Source: a virus. Taken from it: a stretch of DNA of 23,205 bases. A program made the position numbers and the translations under genes. The notes under the pieces are model-generated. The model was not told where the DNA came from. It ran no database searches and saw only the letters and a program-made list of their open reading frames with translations. The DNA lies in IMG/VR virus record IMGVR_UViG_3300042691_048644, positions 1 to 23,205 of that record, one strand, 5' to 3'. Of this stretch, positions 15,123-23,205 are shown one piece after another. Positions within the stretch are counted from its first letter, which is position 1. Every line of letters begins with the position of its first letter.

Positions 15123-18100
15123 ATGGCTCTGAATTTTAACGTTGATCCATATTACGATGATTTTGATCCCTCAAAGAATTTTCATCGTATTCTTTTTAAA
15201 CCGGGTGTGGCGGTACAAGCGAGAGAACTAACACAGTCTCAAACAATGCTGCAAAGCCAGATTTCCAAGTTTGCAGATAATATTTTCTCACAGAATACAC
15301 CAGTTACTGGTGGTAAAGTTACTGTTAACCAAAATTGTTATTATTTAAAACTGAACGCACAGTACAATAGTGTAGACATTGTTGCTGGTGATTTCACCAA
15401 TAAAATTATTCAAGACTCAACTGGTCAAGTTATTGCAAAAGTAATTAAGACAGCAGAATCCACAGGTACAGACGCTGCAGCTGGTGATCCACCAACATTA
15501 ATCGTTACGTACCTTTCTGGTGGTCAGTTTAGTGATGGCATGGAAATTTTCCCAGCAGATGGTTCCAATTTTGCTGCAACAATTATTGGCACCATTGGTG
15601 GTTCAACAGGTATTGGGCTCTCTTCTGTTGCATCTATTTCAGATGGTGTTTTCTATATTGTCAACGGTTATTCGCAGTCGAATACACAAAATGAAGATGG
15701 TTCGTTTACCAAATACTCTATTGGTAACTTTGTATCTGTTCAACCACAAACAACAATACTAGACAAGTACAGTTCAACACCGTCCTATCGTGTCGGTTTG
15801 TCGATCCAAGAAACAATTGTAGACTACATCGATGATCCATCATTATTGGATCCTGCCGTTGGTGCATCCAATTATCAGGCACCAGGTGCAGACAGATATC
15901 AAATTAACCTTTCACTAATAACATTGCCATTGGAGTTAGGTAATGATGATCAGTTTGTTGAACTGTTAAGAATCGAAAATGGTAATGTACAGAAACAAGT
16001 CAACAATACAGTTTATTCTGTCATCGATGAATATTTTGCAAAGAGAACTTCGGAAACAAATGGCGACTATATTGTCAGCAATTTCAAGATAACTCCATCA
16101 GCAAACACAATCGATGCGAACACATATATTTTGGGAGTTGGTCCTGGCATTGCATATGTTCAAGGTTTCAGAGTAGAGAATCAATCAACACTACAAATTA
16201 CATCAGATCGTGCAAGAACTACAGATTCGGTAAATAATAATAGTAACTTTATTGACTACGGAAATTACATTTATGTTGACAATGTAAAAGGGCAAGGCAA
16301 TAGTTTTTTTGATATCACAACAGGAAGCGCAGTTGATTTTCACATTGTTGGCACAACAGGTGTTAATAGATCAAACACAACAACATACAATTCAACTTTA
16401 GCCGGCAGTGGTTATATTCGTGCATTGAGTTATGTTCAAGCTTCGAACGGATCGAACACACAAACATATACTTACAAGGCACACATCTTTGATCTTGCAA
16501 GTAAAACACTTTCCAGCAACGTTTCGGCTGCTAACAGCACTTTCACAACACTATATGTTGATTCTGCTGGGTTACTATCTAACGTGGCGAATGCATACGT
16601 TGGTTGTTCTCTAACAATCAATTCTGGTACAGATGCTGGCGATGCAAGAACAATCACCTATTACGATCCTGACAACAAAACAATTCAAACTGATTCACCT
16701 TTTACGATTACACCTGATGCAACTTCTCAGTTCTCGATTCGTTTTGGTGTAAAAGACTTTGAAACAATTGTTCAACCTGTCACAGGCACACCCTACACAT
16801 TTACAGGCAGTGCAAGTGTTAGTAATTTAGGTAAGATAAACAATGTTGCATCAGGTTACACACAGTTATTCAATCCAGGAAATCCACAACTGATCTTCCC
16901 ATTGGGTAATAAATTTGTTTCTGCTGTAACAGATTCCTCATACACCACATTACAAGAATTTAGAGCACAATCTTTCGCTAGTTACTTGGGTGGTTCCAGA
17001 AGATATCTACAGTTGGATCCATCATCAATAGGAGTATTTGATTTTATCAGAACAGGAACAACAGAGTCCGCTGATGCAATCAGACAAAATTGGATAGTTG
17101 TTGTAACAGACAGATTAACCAATACCACAATAAACAACGGTGATGTTATTGATTTTACAACAGGCAGTAGAAGTATTGCTGTTGATTCCGATAAAAACGG
17201 TGTGTATCTGACATGCCCAGACCTTGCACCATTTACCGCAACAATCTATGCCAAGTTATCTGTCACAGATGGTAACGACACAAACTATGTGCTAAAAACC
17301 AAAACTCTAGTTCAAGCAAACACAACGGTTGCTACTGTAAATGGACCCGACGGCATAGTTAATTACACACATATTGACTTGACAAATGGTCAAATATGGA
17401 TTCCACAAGATGGTGTTTTAAGTTATGGTAACAATCAAAAACTATATGTTTCTGATGTAAAACAAATCATTAAAATTATTGATACGAACGGTGCAGATCC
17501 AAATGTGGCATTGTTAACATCAGGAACAGATATAACAACATCATACACATTCAATGATGGGCAGACAGACAATTACTATGGTCATTCATATATCACATTG
17601 AAACCAGGTCGTCAGAAACCTGTTTCATTGTGGATTCTATTCGATCACTTTAATCACTCTGGCGGCGATGGTTATTTTAGCGCACAGTCTTATACAAATG
17701 TTGGTTTCAGTGACAGACCAAAATACTATGCAGGTAATGGCACACTGTTTGACCTAAAAGATTGTTTAGATTTCAGGCCTGCTGTGTTGAATGGTCAAGG
17801 CAGTTTTATATTCAAATACAAGATAACACCAACAACGACAAATAATTCTGGATTCTTTATTCCTTCTGACCTGAGTGCATTTACATCAGACTATGCATAC
17901 TATCTTGGAAGAAAAGATATACTCGTAATTGGTAAAGACAAAGGTACAAGACTTATTCAAGGTGTTCCAGACATTAATCCTGTTTTCCCTAGCCAACCAG
18001 AAGGATCTATGTTGTTGGCCAAAATCTCTTTAGATCCTTATACTGAATATGTAACAGGACAAACAACAACGGGAGAAATTGCAAACATCAATGTACAACC

Positions 18101-20192
18101 AGTAATTCACAAACGTTGGGCATTCAAAGATATTACAGATTTACAAACACGTGTTAACAATCTGGAATATTATACATCATTGAATTTACTGGAACAAAAG
18201 GCCACAAATCTACAGATACCAGATGGTAACGGATTAAATCGTTTTAAGAATGGTATTTTAGTTGATGATTTTTCAACATTTAGTGTTGGTGACACATTCA
18301 ATCCAGACTTTAGTGCTGCAATCAATACAAGAATTCAATACTTAACACCTGCGATATTAGTTAAGAATTATCCATTACAGAACCAACAGTTGTTGAGTGT
18401 CGGCGGTTTCAAAGGTTTGTCAAACACAGCCACAACAGGTCTAACATACAAAACAACAAACTTTGATAATTCTCCAATTTATACTCTAAAGTATACGGAA
18501 GAAATAATTGCAAGTCAACCACTGGCAAGTCGAGCAATCGCAATCAATCCTTTTGCCGTGGCAGATTCGATTGGTACGTTGACTCTGACTCCACCGATGG
18601 ACAACTGGATCGACAATACAAAACAACCAGACTTGTTGTTCATTGATCCTAACCTAAGAATGTATCAACCTTCAAGTTCACTTAACTTACTTGAGGGTAA
18701 TCCAACTTTAGCTGTTGCCGACTGGAAGACAATTCCTGGAACAGAAACAACAACCACAGAAACAAGAACTGAAGGTGAAGGTGAATATTCCTCTTCTTAT
18801 AAAGTAAAGGTTACAACTGTAGACAAACAAAATATTTATACCTACGGATATTGGTCACAGTCTTACTCTGTCGAAGGTAATTATATCACTAACGTTTCTC
18901 TGTTACCTTATATCAGATCACAACAGATTGCTTTCAGAGCAACCGACATGTTGTTCAACACAACAGTTAACGCATTCTTTGATGAGAAACGTGTCTCACG
19001 TATGGTTAGAAAACCAAACATCATTGAATTGAGTTCTGTTTCTGGAACATTTAATGTTGGTGATACGATTGGATATGTTGTCAGTTCGATATTCACCAAA
19101 ACTGGTGTGATTGCCGATATCTATACGTATGCAAACGGCAACGTTCGTTTATATGTAATAGGCGACATTGGTACTACATCTTATGGTGCAACAGTGAGAA
19201 ACGGATTCTTTAATACATCTGGTGTATATCAAAACAGTACAGCAAGTGGTACATTTGTTTCACAAACTCACTATTCTGGTGCATTTGCAGCGAATACCTC
19301 TTCAGCAAATACTGTAACACTTGCAACAACAGCATCATCAAGTAACACTGCATATGTTGGGCAAGAGTTCTGGATCGTCAATGGAACGGAAGCAAGTGTA
19401 CTTTCAATACCTATCGGTCAGAAGGCAACAGTTTCAAGTTACAATGGTGTAACTAAAGTGGCAACACTGAGCAGAAATGTAATTGCAAATGTTGGTGAAA
19501 CCTACTCCATTGGAGCTCTGACAACAAACGAAATTGGCTCTGTGTCAGGAGTCTTTAACTGTCCCGGCGGTTACTTCAAGGTGGGTGAAAGATCTTTCAG
19601 ATTAGATAATAGAATTGTTACAGAAGGTGCGACAGACTTCTTCTACAACAAAGGAACCGAAACAACATCTGCTGAGGCAACATTCTTTGCACAAGGGATT
19701 TCAACCAATTCTCAACAGATTAACTACTCGGCCAGTGTTTCCGGACAAGCAAATACAGTCACAACTATAAAGACAGCTAATGATGTTGTAACAAACACTC
19801 AAAGAGTTAATGGTGGTGGTGGCGGTTGTTGTGTTATTTCTACCGCAATGTCTGATATGGGTATCTGGTCATCAGATCAGAAGTTCGATCTGATCGAATG
19901 GTGTGAGAAGTATCTACACAACAAGACTATCGGTGAATGCTTCCGTCGTGGTTATCAAGTCATTGGTTCCAAGATTGCAGTACCATTGTTAAGAAATGAA
20001 AGTGTTGTTGGTAAGATTGCTAGACCATATGGTAACTGGGCATTCACCAACGGTACAAACATGGTTCGTGGCAAGAAGTTCTCATGGTTGTCTATACCAA
20101 ACTCCGTAGTTTGGATTGCAGGTTTCATGGCAGTTGGTGCAGTTGTGACAACAAAGTTCGCAAACAAGTGCTGGAAAAAACTGTACGAATAA
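15123..20192 (+). CDS. Large DUF4815-type virion structural protein with CFI-box-like C-terminal tail
   Basis: The N-terminus NFNVDPYYDDFDPSKNFHRI, then LFKPGVAVQARELTQSQTML, is the hallmark of DUF4815-type structural proteins of T4-like cyanophages, where the gene follows the wedge genes and the product is a baseplate/peripheral virion protein. At 1689 aa it is long. Residues 1-~700 are beta-rich; ~1020-1070 include a helical KRWAFKDITDLQTRVNNLEYY stretch, written here in part as WAFKDITDLQTRVNNLEYY. The tail is distinct: five Gly at 1564-1568, then Cys-Cys (1569-1570) VISTAMSD, a Cys-containing helical part with RRGY (1608-1611) and VPLLR, and a hydrophobic segment IPNSVVWIAGFMAVGAVVT (1658-1676). 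It ends with KKLYE. AAAGGA at 15112-15117 is a strong ribosome-binding site. T4 gp10 may be its functional counterpart, by inference. Confidence 0.82.
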   Translation: MALNFNVDPYYDDFDPSKNFHRILFKPGVAVQARELTQSQTMLQSQISKFADNIFSQNTPVTGGKVTVNQNCYYLKLNAQYNSVDIVAGDFTNKIIQDSTGQVIAKVIKTAESTGTDAAAGDPPTLIVTYLSGGQFSDGMEIFPADGSNFAATIIGTIGGSTGIGLSSVASISDGVFYIVNGYSQSNTQNEDGSFTKYSIGNFVSVQPQTTILDKYSSTPSYRVGLSIQETIVDYIDDPSLLDPAVGASNYQAPGADRYQINLSLITLPLELGNDDQFVELLRIENGNVQKQVNNTVYSVIDEYFAKRTSETNGDYIVSNFKITPSANTIDANTYILGVGPGIAYVQGFRVENQSTLQITSDRARTTDSVNNNSNFIDYGNYIYVDNVKGQGNSFFDITTGSAVDFHIVGTTGVNRSNTTTYNSTLAGSGYIRALSYVQASNGSNTQTYTYKAHIFDLASKTLSSNVSAANSTFTTLYVDSAGLLSNVANAYVGCSLTINSGTDAGDARTITYYDPDNKTIQTDSPFTITPDATSQFSIRFGVKDFETIVQPVTGTPYTFTGSASVSNLGKINNVASGYTQLFNPGNPQLIFPLGNKFVSAVTDSSYTTLQEFRAQSFASYLGGSRRYLQLDPSSIGVFDFIRTGTTESADAIRQNWIVVVTDRLTNTTINNGDVIDFTTGSRSIAVDSDKNGVYLTCPDLAPFTATIYAKLSVTDGNDTNYVLKTKTLVQANTTVATVNGPDGIVNYTHIDLTNGQIWIPQDGVLSYGNNQKLYVSDVKQIIKIIDTNGADPNVALLTSGTDITTSYTFNDGQTDNYYGHSYITLKPGRQKPVSLWILFDHFNHSGGDGYFSAQSYTNVGFSDRPKYYAGNGTLFDLKDCLDFRPAVLNGQGSFIFKYKITPTTTNNSGFFIPSDLSAFTSDYAYYLGRKDILVIGKDKGTRLIQGVPDINPVFPSQPEGSMLLAKISLDPYTEYVTGQTTTGEIANINVQPVIHKRWAFKDITDLQTRVNNLEYYTSLNLLEQKATNLQIPDGNGLNRFKNGILVDDFSTFSVGDTFNPDFSAAINTRIQYLTPAILVKNYPLQNQQLLSVGGFKGLSNTATTGLTYKTTNFDNSPIYTLKYTEEIIASQPLASRAIAINPFAVADSIGTLTLTPPMDNWIDNTKQPDLLFIDPNLRMYQPSSSLNLLEGNPTLAVADWKTIPGTETTTTETRTEGEGEYSSSYKVKVTTVDKQNIYTYGYWSQSYSVEGNYITNVSLLPYIRSQQIAFRATDMLFNTTVNAFFDEKRVSRMVRKPNIIELSSVSGTFNVGDTIGYVVSSIFTKTGVIADIYTYANGNVRLYVIGDIGTTSYGATVRNGFFNTSGVYQNSTASGTFVSQTHYSGAFAANTSSANTVTLATTASSSNTAYVGQEFWIVNGTEASVLSIPIGQKATVSSYNGVTKVATLSRNVIANVGETYSIGALTTNEIGSVSGVFNCPGGYFKVGERSFRLDNRIVTEGATDFFYNKGTETTSAEATFFAQGISTNSQQINYSASVSGQANTVTTIKTANDVVTNTQRVNGGGGGCCVISTAMSDMGIWSSDQKFDLIEWCEKYLHNKTIGECFRRGYQVIGSKIAVPLLRNESVVGKIARPYGNWAFTNGTNMVRGKKFSWLSIPNSVVWIAGFMAVGAVVTTKFANKCWKKLYE
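19812..20189 (+). other. Gly5-Cys-Cys tail domain of the DUF4815-type protein
   Basis: Codons for residues 1564-1689. The order Gly run, Cys-Cys-x-I-S-T-A, RRGY, VPL-x-R, then a terminal hydrophobic segment resembles C-terminal tails recalled from cyanophage structural proteins (CCFI ... RRGY ... VPLMR) and the bacterial CFI-box C-terminal domain (CFIATAAYGS type). Cysteines lie at 1569, 1570, 1594, 1606 and 1683. Its function is not known to me. Membrane insertion or disulfide/metal chemistry are possibilities by inference only. Confidence 0.6.
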
Positions 20193-20195
20193 ATC

Positions 20196-20645
20196 ATGGG
20201 ACTAAGTGTAGCTGAATATTTCGCACAAAAAGAGGCCTGTGCCTCCTGTGTGGACCATGGTACAGAAGAACATTGTGTAACTACACTGTTAAGCAGAAAA
20301 GAAAATTGTTTTGTTTATAGTATCATACACAATCAGATAGGTGAATATAAACAACAAGAGATCGAACTTCTCCGAAAAATGAGGGAAGATTGTTCAGAAG
20401 AAGAAAACGTAATTTATTATGTTAGGGGTGAAAATATAATTGAAAAGATGGACCTGATGAATAAACCTTTCTACGAACAGGTTTCTATTTTCAGTTATAT
20501 AAATTACAAATATATTAAAAGTGTTGTCGAAGCATTGGTTCAAAAAAGAACAGATGATGCAAAACGTCTAATAAATACTATGTTAGAAGTTCTTGAAAAA
20601 GAGAATAACATACCGAAGGAATTAAATGAGTTCAAGTACTATTGA
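20196..20645 (+). CDS. Small Cys-containing protein of unknown function
   Basis: Not recognised. The 149-aa protein has an N-terminal cluster C15-x2-C18-x2-H21-x4-H26-C27, then C38 and C66, which could bind a metal ion. The rest is charged and probably alpha-helical (GEYKQQEIELLRKMREDC; later KRTDDAKRLINTMLEVLEK). No nuclease motif of the HNH or GIY-YIG kind, no signal peptide and no membrane span are seen. Composition differs from its neighbours: rich in Lys, Glu and Cys, poor in the Asn/Thr/Ser beta repeats of the structural genes. It begins three bases after the DUF4815-type stop without a clear Shine-Dalgarno and overlaps the next gene by 20 bases. By context it could be an assembly chaperone or a partner of the Cys-rich tail just upstream. 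Confidence 0.72.
   Translation: MGLSVAEYFAQKEACASCVDHGTEEHCVTTLLSRKENCFVYSIIHNQIGEYKQQEIELLRKMREDCSEEENVIYYVRGENIIEKMDLMNKPFYEQVSIFSYINYKYIKSVVEALVQKRTDDAKRLINTMLEVLEKENNIPKELNEFKYY
20615..20620 (+). promoter_or_regulatory. Shine-Dalgarno fixing the 551-aa gene start
   Basis: GAAGGA lies five bases before the ATG at 20626, inside the preceding gene. This supports the overlapping start, and hence a deliberate separate gene rather than a broken fragment. Confidence 0.75.
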
Positions 20646-22281
20646 TCCAGTAGCGCAAACATTTATCATAGATGGTCAGAATTTTCCATCTGGAGCTTTC
20701 TTAAGTTCTGTTAATTTGTTTTTTAGAACAAAGCCATCGACGAGCGTGCCAGTTCGCCTTTGCATATTATCAACTATCAATGGTTATCCAACCGGTCAAC
20801 CATTGAATTATTCCATTGTCAGTTTGCCAGCCACTTCAGTTAAGGTTTCTGAAACACCGCATTACTTGGATTCAAATTCGTATACGAATTTTGCTTTTTC
20901 GGCTCCGGTTTATATTAACCCAGAGCAATTATACGCAATAATTGTTCAGTCATCTTCAAATGATTATACATTGTGGTGTTCACAACAAGGCGACACCGCA
21001 CTGTTATCAACATCAAAAGCTTTACCCACAGATTCTAATCCAACAACATCAACAAAAATTGTTACCACTCCGTATGTTGGTGATCTGTTCGAATCACAGA
21101 ATGGATTAACTTGGACGGCTGACTTATTAAAAGACTTGATGTTTACAATTAATAGATGTAAATTTGTTACAAACACATCACCTTCAATGTCATTTGTTGT
21201 GCCGGCAGGATTACCGCAGAGAAGAAAAATTGAATCCAATACGGCTCTATCTACAGCCAACTCTACATACGATGTATTAAACCTATCTACAACAGATCTA
21301 ACACCACCAGGAACAACTCTTACATATCAGTACACGACAACACTAGAGTCTGGTTCAGCTGACGGCCCATATAGTGTGGTACCAGGAAAATATGGCACAC
21401 CAAAATCGGAAGATGTTTATTTGAATGATAATAAAGGTCCCAGAATTTTAAATTATACAGCAAACGACTCATTTAAATTACAAGTCTCATTATCTACAGA
21501 TGATGATGCAGTAAGCCCAATTATTTCAGAAGATGGATTGAGCCTATGGACAATTCGTTATAGAATTAACAACATGGGAATTTCAAATGATGACATTTTC
21601 CTAATTTCTGGTGGCCGAGGATACTTAGCCAATGCGAACGGAACAATTTCGTATCCTGAAATTACAGTTTCTGCACCCGATTTGGGTGGTGGTGAACAAG
21701 CTTACGTTTCTGCCAACATTCAATCTGGAAATATTGTCAGTGTATATGTTACATCAGAAGGTTCTGGATATCTGACAACACCATCAATCACCATTTCAAA
21801 TACATCAAATGTGTCAGCAAACGTGATTATTGCTGGTGAAACGTCACCCACCGGTGGAAACGGCAGAGCCAAATATATAACACAGGTTGTCACCTTGGCA
21901 GAAGGTAGTGATTCTGGTGATTTAAGAGTTTACACATCAGCTTATAGACCACCAAATTCAGATATTCATGTTTATTATAAGATTGTGGCCAGAGATGACA
22001 CACAAAAAATTGAACAGGGTGATTGGAAATTGATGACGATTACAAGTGGTGCCGGAAGATATTCGACAAGTTTTTCTGATATTGTTGAATATGAATTTTC
22101 ACCAGGTACTCTAAATGTTGCAGATGAATTTGTAAGTTATACCAGTAAAGCCAACGGGCTTTCTTACACATCATTCTATCAGTTTATGATTAAGATTATC
22201 ATGTCATCTTCCGATTCCACATTTGCACCATTCTTAGATGATGTACGAGCAATTGCTCTGCCACCAGGAACAGGACTATAA
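20626..22281 (+). CDS. Virion structural protein with DPxAQTF N-terminus
   Basis: A 551-aa baseplate-type protein. It opens with IDPVAQTFIIDGQNFPSGAF (6-25), then VNLFFRTKPS, VPVRLCILSTINGYPTG and SAPVYINPEQLYAIIVQS. I recall this block from the C-terminal half of DUF4815-type and related cyanophage proteins, where DPLAQTF, FFRTK and NGYP are conserved. Residues ~324-404 hold two Gly-Tyr beta modules (ISGGRGYLANA and SEGSGYLTTPSITI). The end, including YEFSPGTLNVADEF and APFLDDVRAIALPPG, is beta-rich and also typical of these proteins. By inference it works with the DUF4815-type protein and may be its detached C-terminal half. It overlaps the previous gene by 20 bases and is followed after one base by a small gene. 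Confidence 0.8.
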   Translation: MSSSTIDPVAQTFIIDGQNFPSGAFLSSVNLFFRTKPSTSVPVRLCILSTINGYPTGQPLNYSIVSLPATSVKVSETPHYLDSNSYTNFAFSAPVYINPEQLYAIIVQSSSNDYTLWCSQQGDTALLSTSKALPTDSNPTTSTKIVTTPYVGDLFESQNGLTWTADLLKDLMFTINRCKFVTNTSPSMSFVVPAGLPQRRKIESNTALSTANSTYDVLNLSTTDLTPPGTTLTYQYTTTLESGSADGPYSVVPGKYGTPKSEDVYLNDNKGPRILNYTANDSFKLQVSLSTDDDAVSPIISEDGLSLWTIRYRINNMGISNDDIFLISGGRGYLANANGTISYPEITVSAPDLGGGEQAYVSANIQSGNIVSVYVTSEGSGYLTTPSITISNTSNVSANVIIAGETSPTGGNGRAKYITQVVTLAEGSDSGDLRVYTSAYRPPNSDIHVYYKIVARDDTQKIEQGDWKLMTITSGAGRYSTSFSDIVEYEFSPGTLNVADEFVSYTSKANGLSYTSFYQFMIKIIMSSSDSTFAPFLDDVRAIALPPGTGL

Positions 22282-22282
22282 G

Positions 22283-22510
22283 ATGTTAGTCAAAGTAGAA
22301 GGCACAAATCTGTATCGCGATACAGAAACTATGGCTTTAATTAATAGAGACACGAAAGAAAGAAATGATTACGCAATGAAGTCTCGTTTAATTAAGAACC
22401 AAAAAGATCAAATAAATACCGTCAAAGAAGAAATAGAAGTCATCAAGGGTGAAATGTCCGAGATTAAACAATTGATGATAAAACTACTCGAAAAAGGTTC
22501 AAATGGCTAA
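22283..22510 (+). CDS. Small coiled-coil protein (75 aa)
   Basis: I place the start at the ATG at 22283, not at the in-frame ATG at 22238, because AGGA at 22272-22275 is well placed and the later start avoids a long overlap with the upstream gene. The product begins MLVKVEGTNLYRDTETMALIN and ends in a 35-40 residue charged helix with heptad spacing (INTVKEEIEVIKGEMSEIKQ). Small proteins starting with a V-E-G-x-x-x-L-x-R-D pattern and an A-(I/L)-I-N motif occur among T4-like phage structural genes, with no function known to me. Its stop overlaps the next gene by eight bases. Confidence 0.72.
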   Translation: MLVKVEGTNLYRDTETMALINRDTKERNDYAMKSRLIKNQKDQINTVKEEIEVIKGEMSEIKQLMIKLLEKGSNG

Positions 22511-23205
22511 TACAGTTACAGCGTTAAGTTTCGCCAATACGTTTGGTGAATGGGTTGTTGCGACAAATAATCTCATTAAAGAGAATAATGATCTTGCCGC
22601 AAATGACTATATTAAAAGCACAGGTACACTTTACCTAAACGAAACAACACAGAACTCACTTCAGGCAAACGGTACTGTAATTATACAGAAACAGTTGCTT
22701 GTACAAGGTACAGGTTCGTCCGCAACTGTACAGAACAACCTGAACGTTGGTAGTCAACTATATTTGACAAATGGTTCTTTAAGTTTGGTTGCATCTGGTC
22801 AAGCAAACGTTGCTGGTCAAATTAATGGACAAGCTTCTGATATTGGTTTGTTCATTGCAAACAACGCACATATTGGTGGTAATACAGTTTCTGCTATAAA
22901 AGTTACAACAGGTGTACTGCAAGCCAACTCTTCTGTCAATACATCTAATGCTTCGATTGTTAATACAGTATACACCAAAGATTTACAGGCAAACTCAACA
23001 GTTAACACCGCAACAGCATCTGTAACCGGTACAACTTTCACTAACGTATTACAAGCCAATACCTCAGTAAATACAGCTACCGCATCCGTAACTGGTACCA
23101 CATTCACCGATATATTACAAGCTTTCAACTCCACCAATACAGGTAATGCTTCCATAACTGGTACTGTATACACTAATGTATTACAAGCTAATACATCAAC
23201 TAATA
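22503..23205 (+). CDS. Repeat-rich tail fibre-like structural protein (3' partial)
   Basis: An open frame from the ATG at 22503 runs to the end of the window without a stop (234 codons). The N-terminus MANTVTALSFANTFGEWVVA, followed by TNNLIKENNDLAANDY and VQNNLNVGSQLYL, resembles a structural protein I recall from T4-like cyanophages that precedes fibre-type sequence. From about residue 144 it becomes tandem 22-residue beta repeats of the form SVNTATASVTGTTFTNVLQA. The AAAAAGG at 22491-22497 may serve as ribosome-binding site. It probably encodes a long extended fibre or baseplate appendage; the C-terminal tip is outside the window. Confidence 0.78.
   Translation, partial: MANTVTALSFANTFGEWVVATNNLIKENNDLAANDYIKSTGTLYLNETTQNSLQANGTVIIQKQLLVQGTGSSATVQNNLNVGSQLYLTNGSLSLVASGQANVAGQINGQASDIGLFIANNAHIGGNTVSAIKVTTGVLQANSSVNTSNASIVNTVYTKDLQANSTVNTATASVTGTTFTNVLQANTSVNTATASVTGTTFTDILQAFNSTNTGNASITGTVYTNVLQANTSTN
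22932..23205 (+). repeat. Tandem 66-bp in-frame repeats, continuing past the window
   Basis: Unit starts are 22932, 22998, 23064, 23130 and 23196, exactly 66 bases apart, each encoding 22 residues with the pattern S-x-N-T-x-x-A-S-V-T-G-T-x-F/Y-T-x-x-L-Q-A-N/F-T/N. DNA identity between units is moderate, so the protein pattern is better kept than the DNA. The array is cut by the window end. Confidence 0.88.

Noticed and set aside
19812-20625. Intein or self-splicing intron in the DUF4815-type gene
   Set aside because: No intein block motifs, no C-terminal HN junction and no homing endonuclease motif in the 149-aa gene; stop and restart signals are normal.
22238-22282. Upstream ATG extending the small coiled-coil gene
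   Set aside because: It would overlap the 551-aa gene by 44 bases; the ATG at 22283 has AGGA at a good distance and gives an N-terminus like similar small phage proteins.
22817-23173. 118-aa minus-strand open frame
   Set aside because: Antisense shadow of the repeat-rich partial fibre gene; its own repeats only mirror the 66-bp units.

Overview
The window is a block of virion-assembly genes from a tailed phage with a contractile tail, of the T4-like myovirus kind. All genes lie on the + strand, packed with overlaps or gaps of a few bases. The DNA is AT-rich and nearly every base is coding. Protein motifs match T4 baseplate proteins, but the architecture resembles the divergent T4-like phages of aquatic bacteria (cyanophage- and pelagiphage-type): a large DUF4815-type structural protein follows gp8, and recognisable gp9 to gp12 genes are not seen. 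The host cannot be read from this window. No tRNA, integrase, replication gene, CRISPR array or host metabolic gene was found.

Layout. 1-5046 holds the tail-tube end and central hub: a gp48/gp54-type tube cap (5' end outside the window), the gp53 wedge protein, a gp27-like hub protein, and gp5 divided into a free OB-fold gene (2796-3146) and a free beta-helix spike gene (4057-5046). An unrecognised helical 298-aa gene lies between the two gp5 parts. 5067-5912 is an unrecognised structural-looking gene. After a 91-base gap come the wedge genes gp25, gp6 and gp7 (6004-11281). 11285-13681 is a two-gene fibre/adhesin cassette: an alanine-rich 21-residue-repeat fibre, and a glycine-rich protein encoded by a local GC-rich island. 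After a 64-base gap come gp8 (13746-15113) and the 1689-aa DUF4815-type protein (15123-20192), which ends in a Gly5-Cys-Cys tail with a hydrophobic segment. A small cysteine-containing gene (20196-20645), a 551-aa structural protein starting with a DPxAQTF motif (20626-22281), a 75-aa coiled-coil protein (22283-22510) and a repeat-rich fibre-like gene running off the end (22503-23205) complete the window.

How they work together. In T4, gp48/gp54 seat the tail tube on the hub, gp27 and gp5 form the hub and piercing spike, and gp53, gp25, gp6, gp7 and gp8 build the six wedges around it. The fibre/adhesin genes presumably provide host contact, and the DUF4815-type protein with its downstream partners probably forms the baseplate periphery. 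The most unusual points are the divided gp5 with a helical gene between its halves, a DUF4815-type region apparently interrupted by a CFI-box-like tail plus a Cys-rich small gene, a Gly-Tyr beta module repeated in four baseplate proteins, and the GC-rich glycine-rich adhesin.
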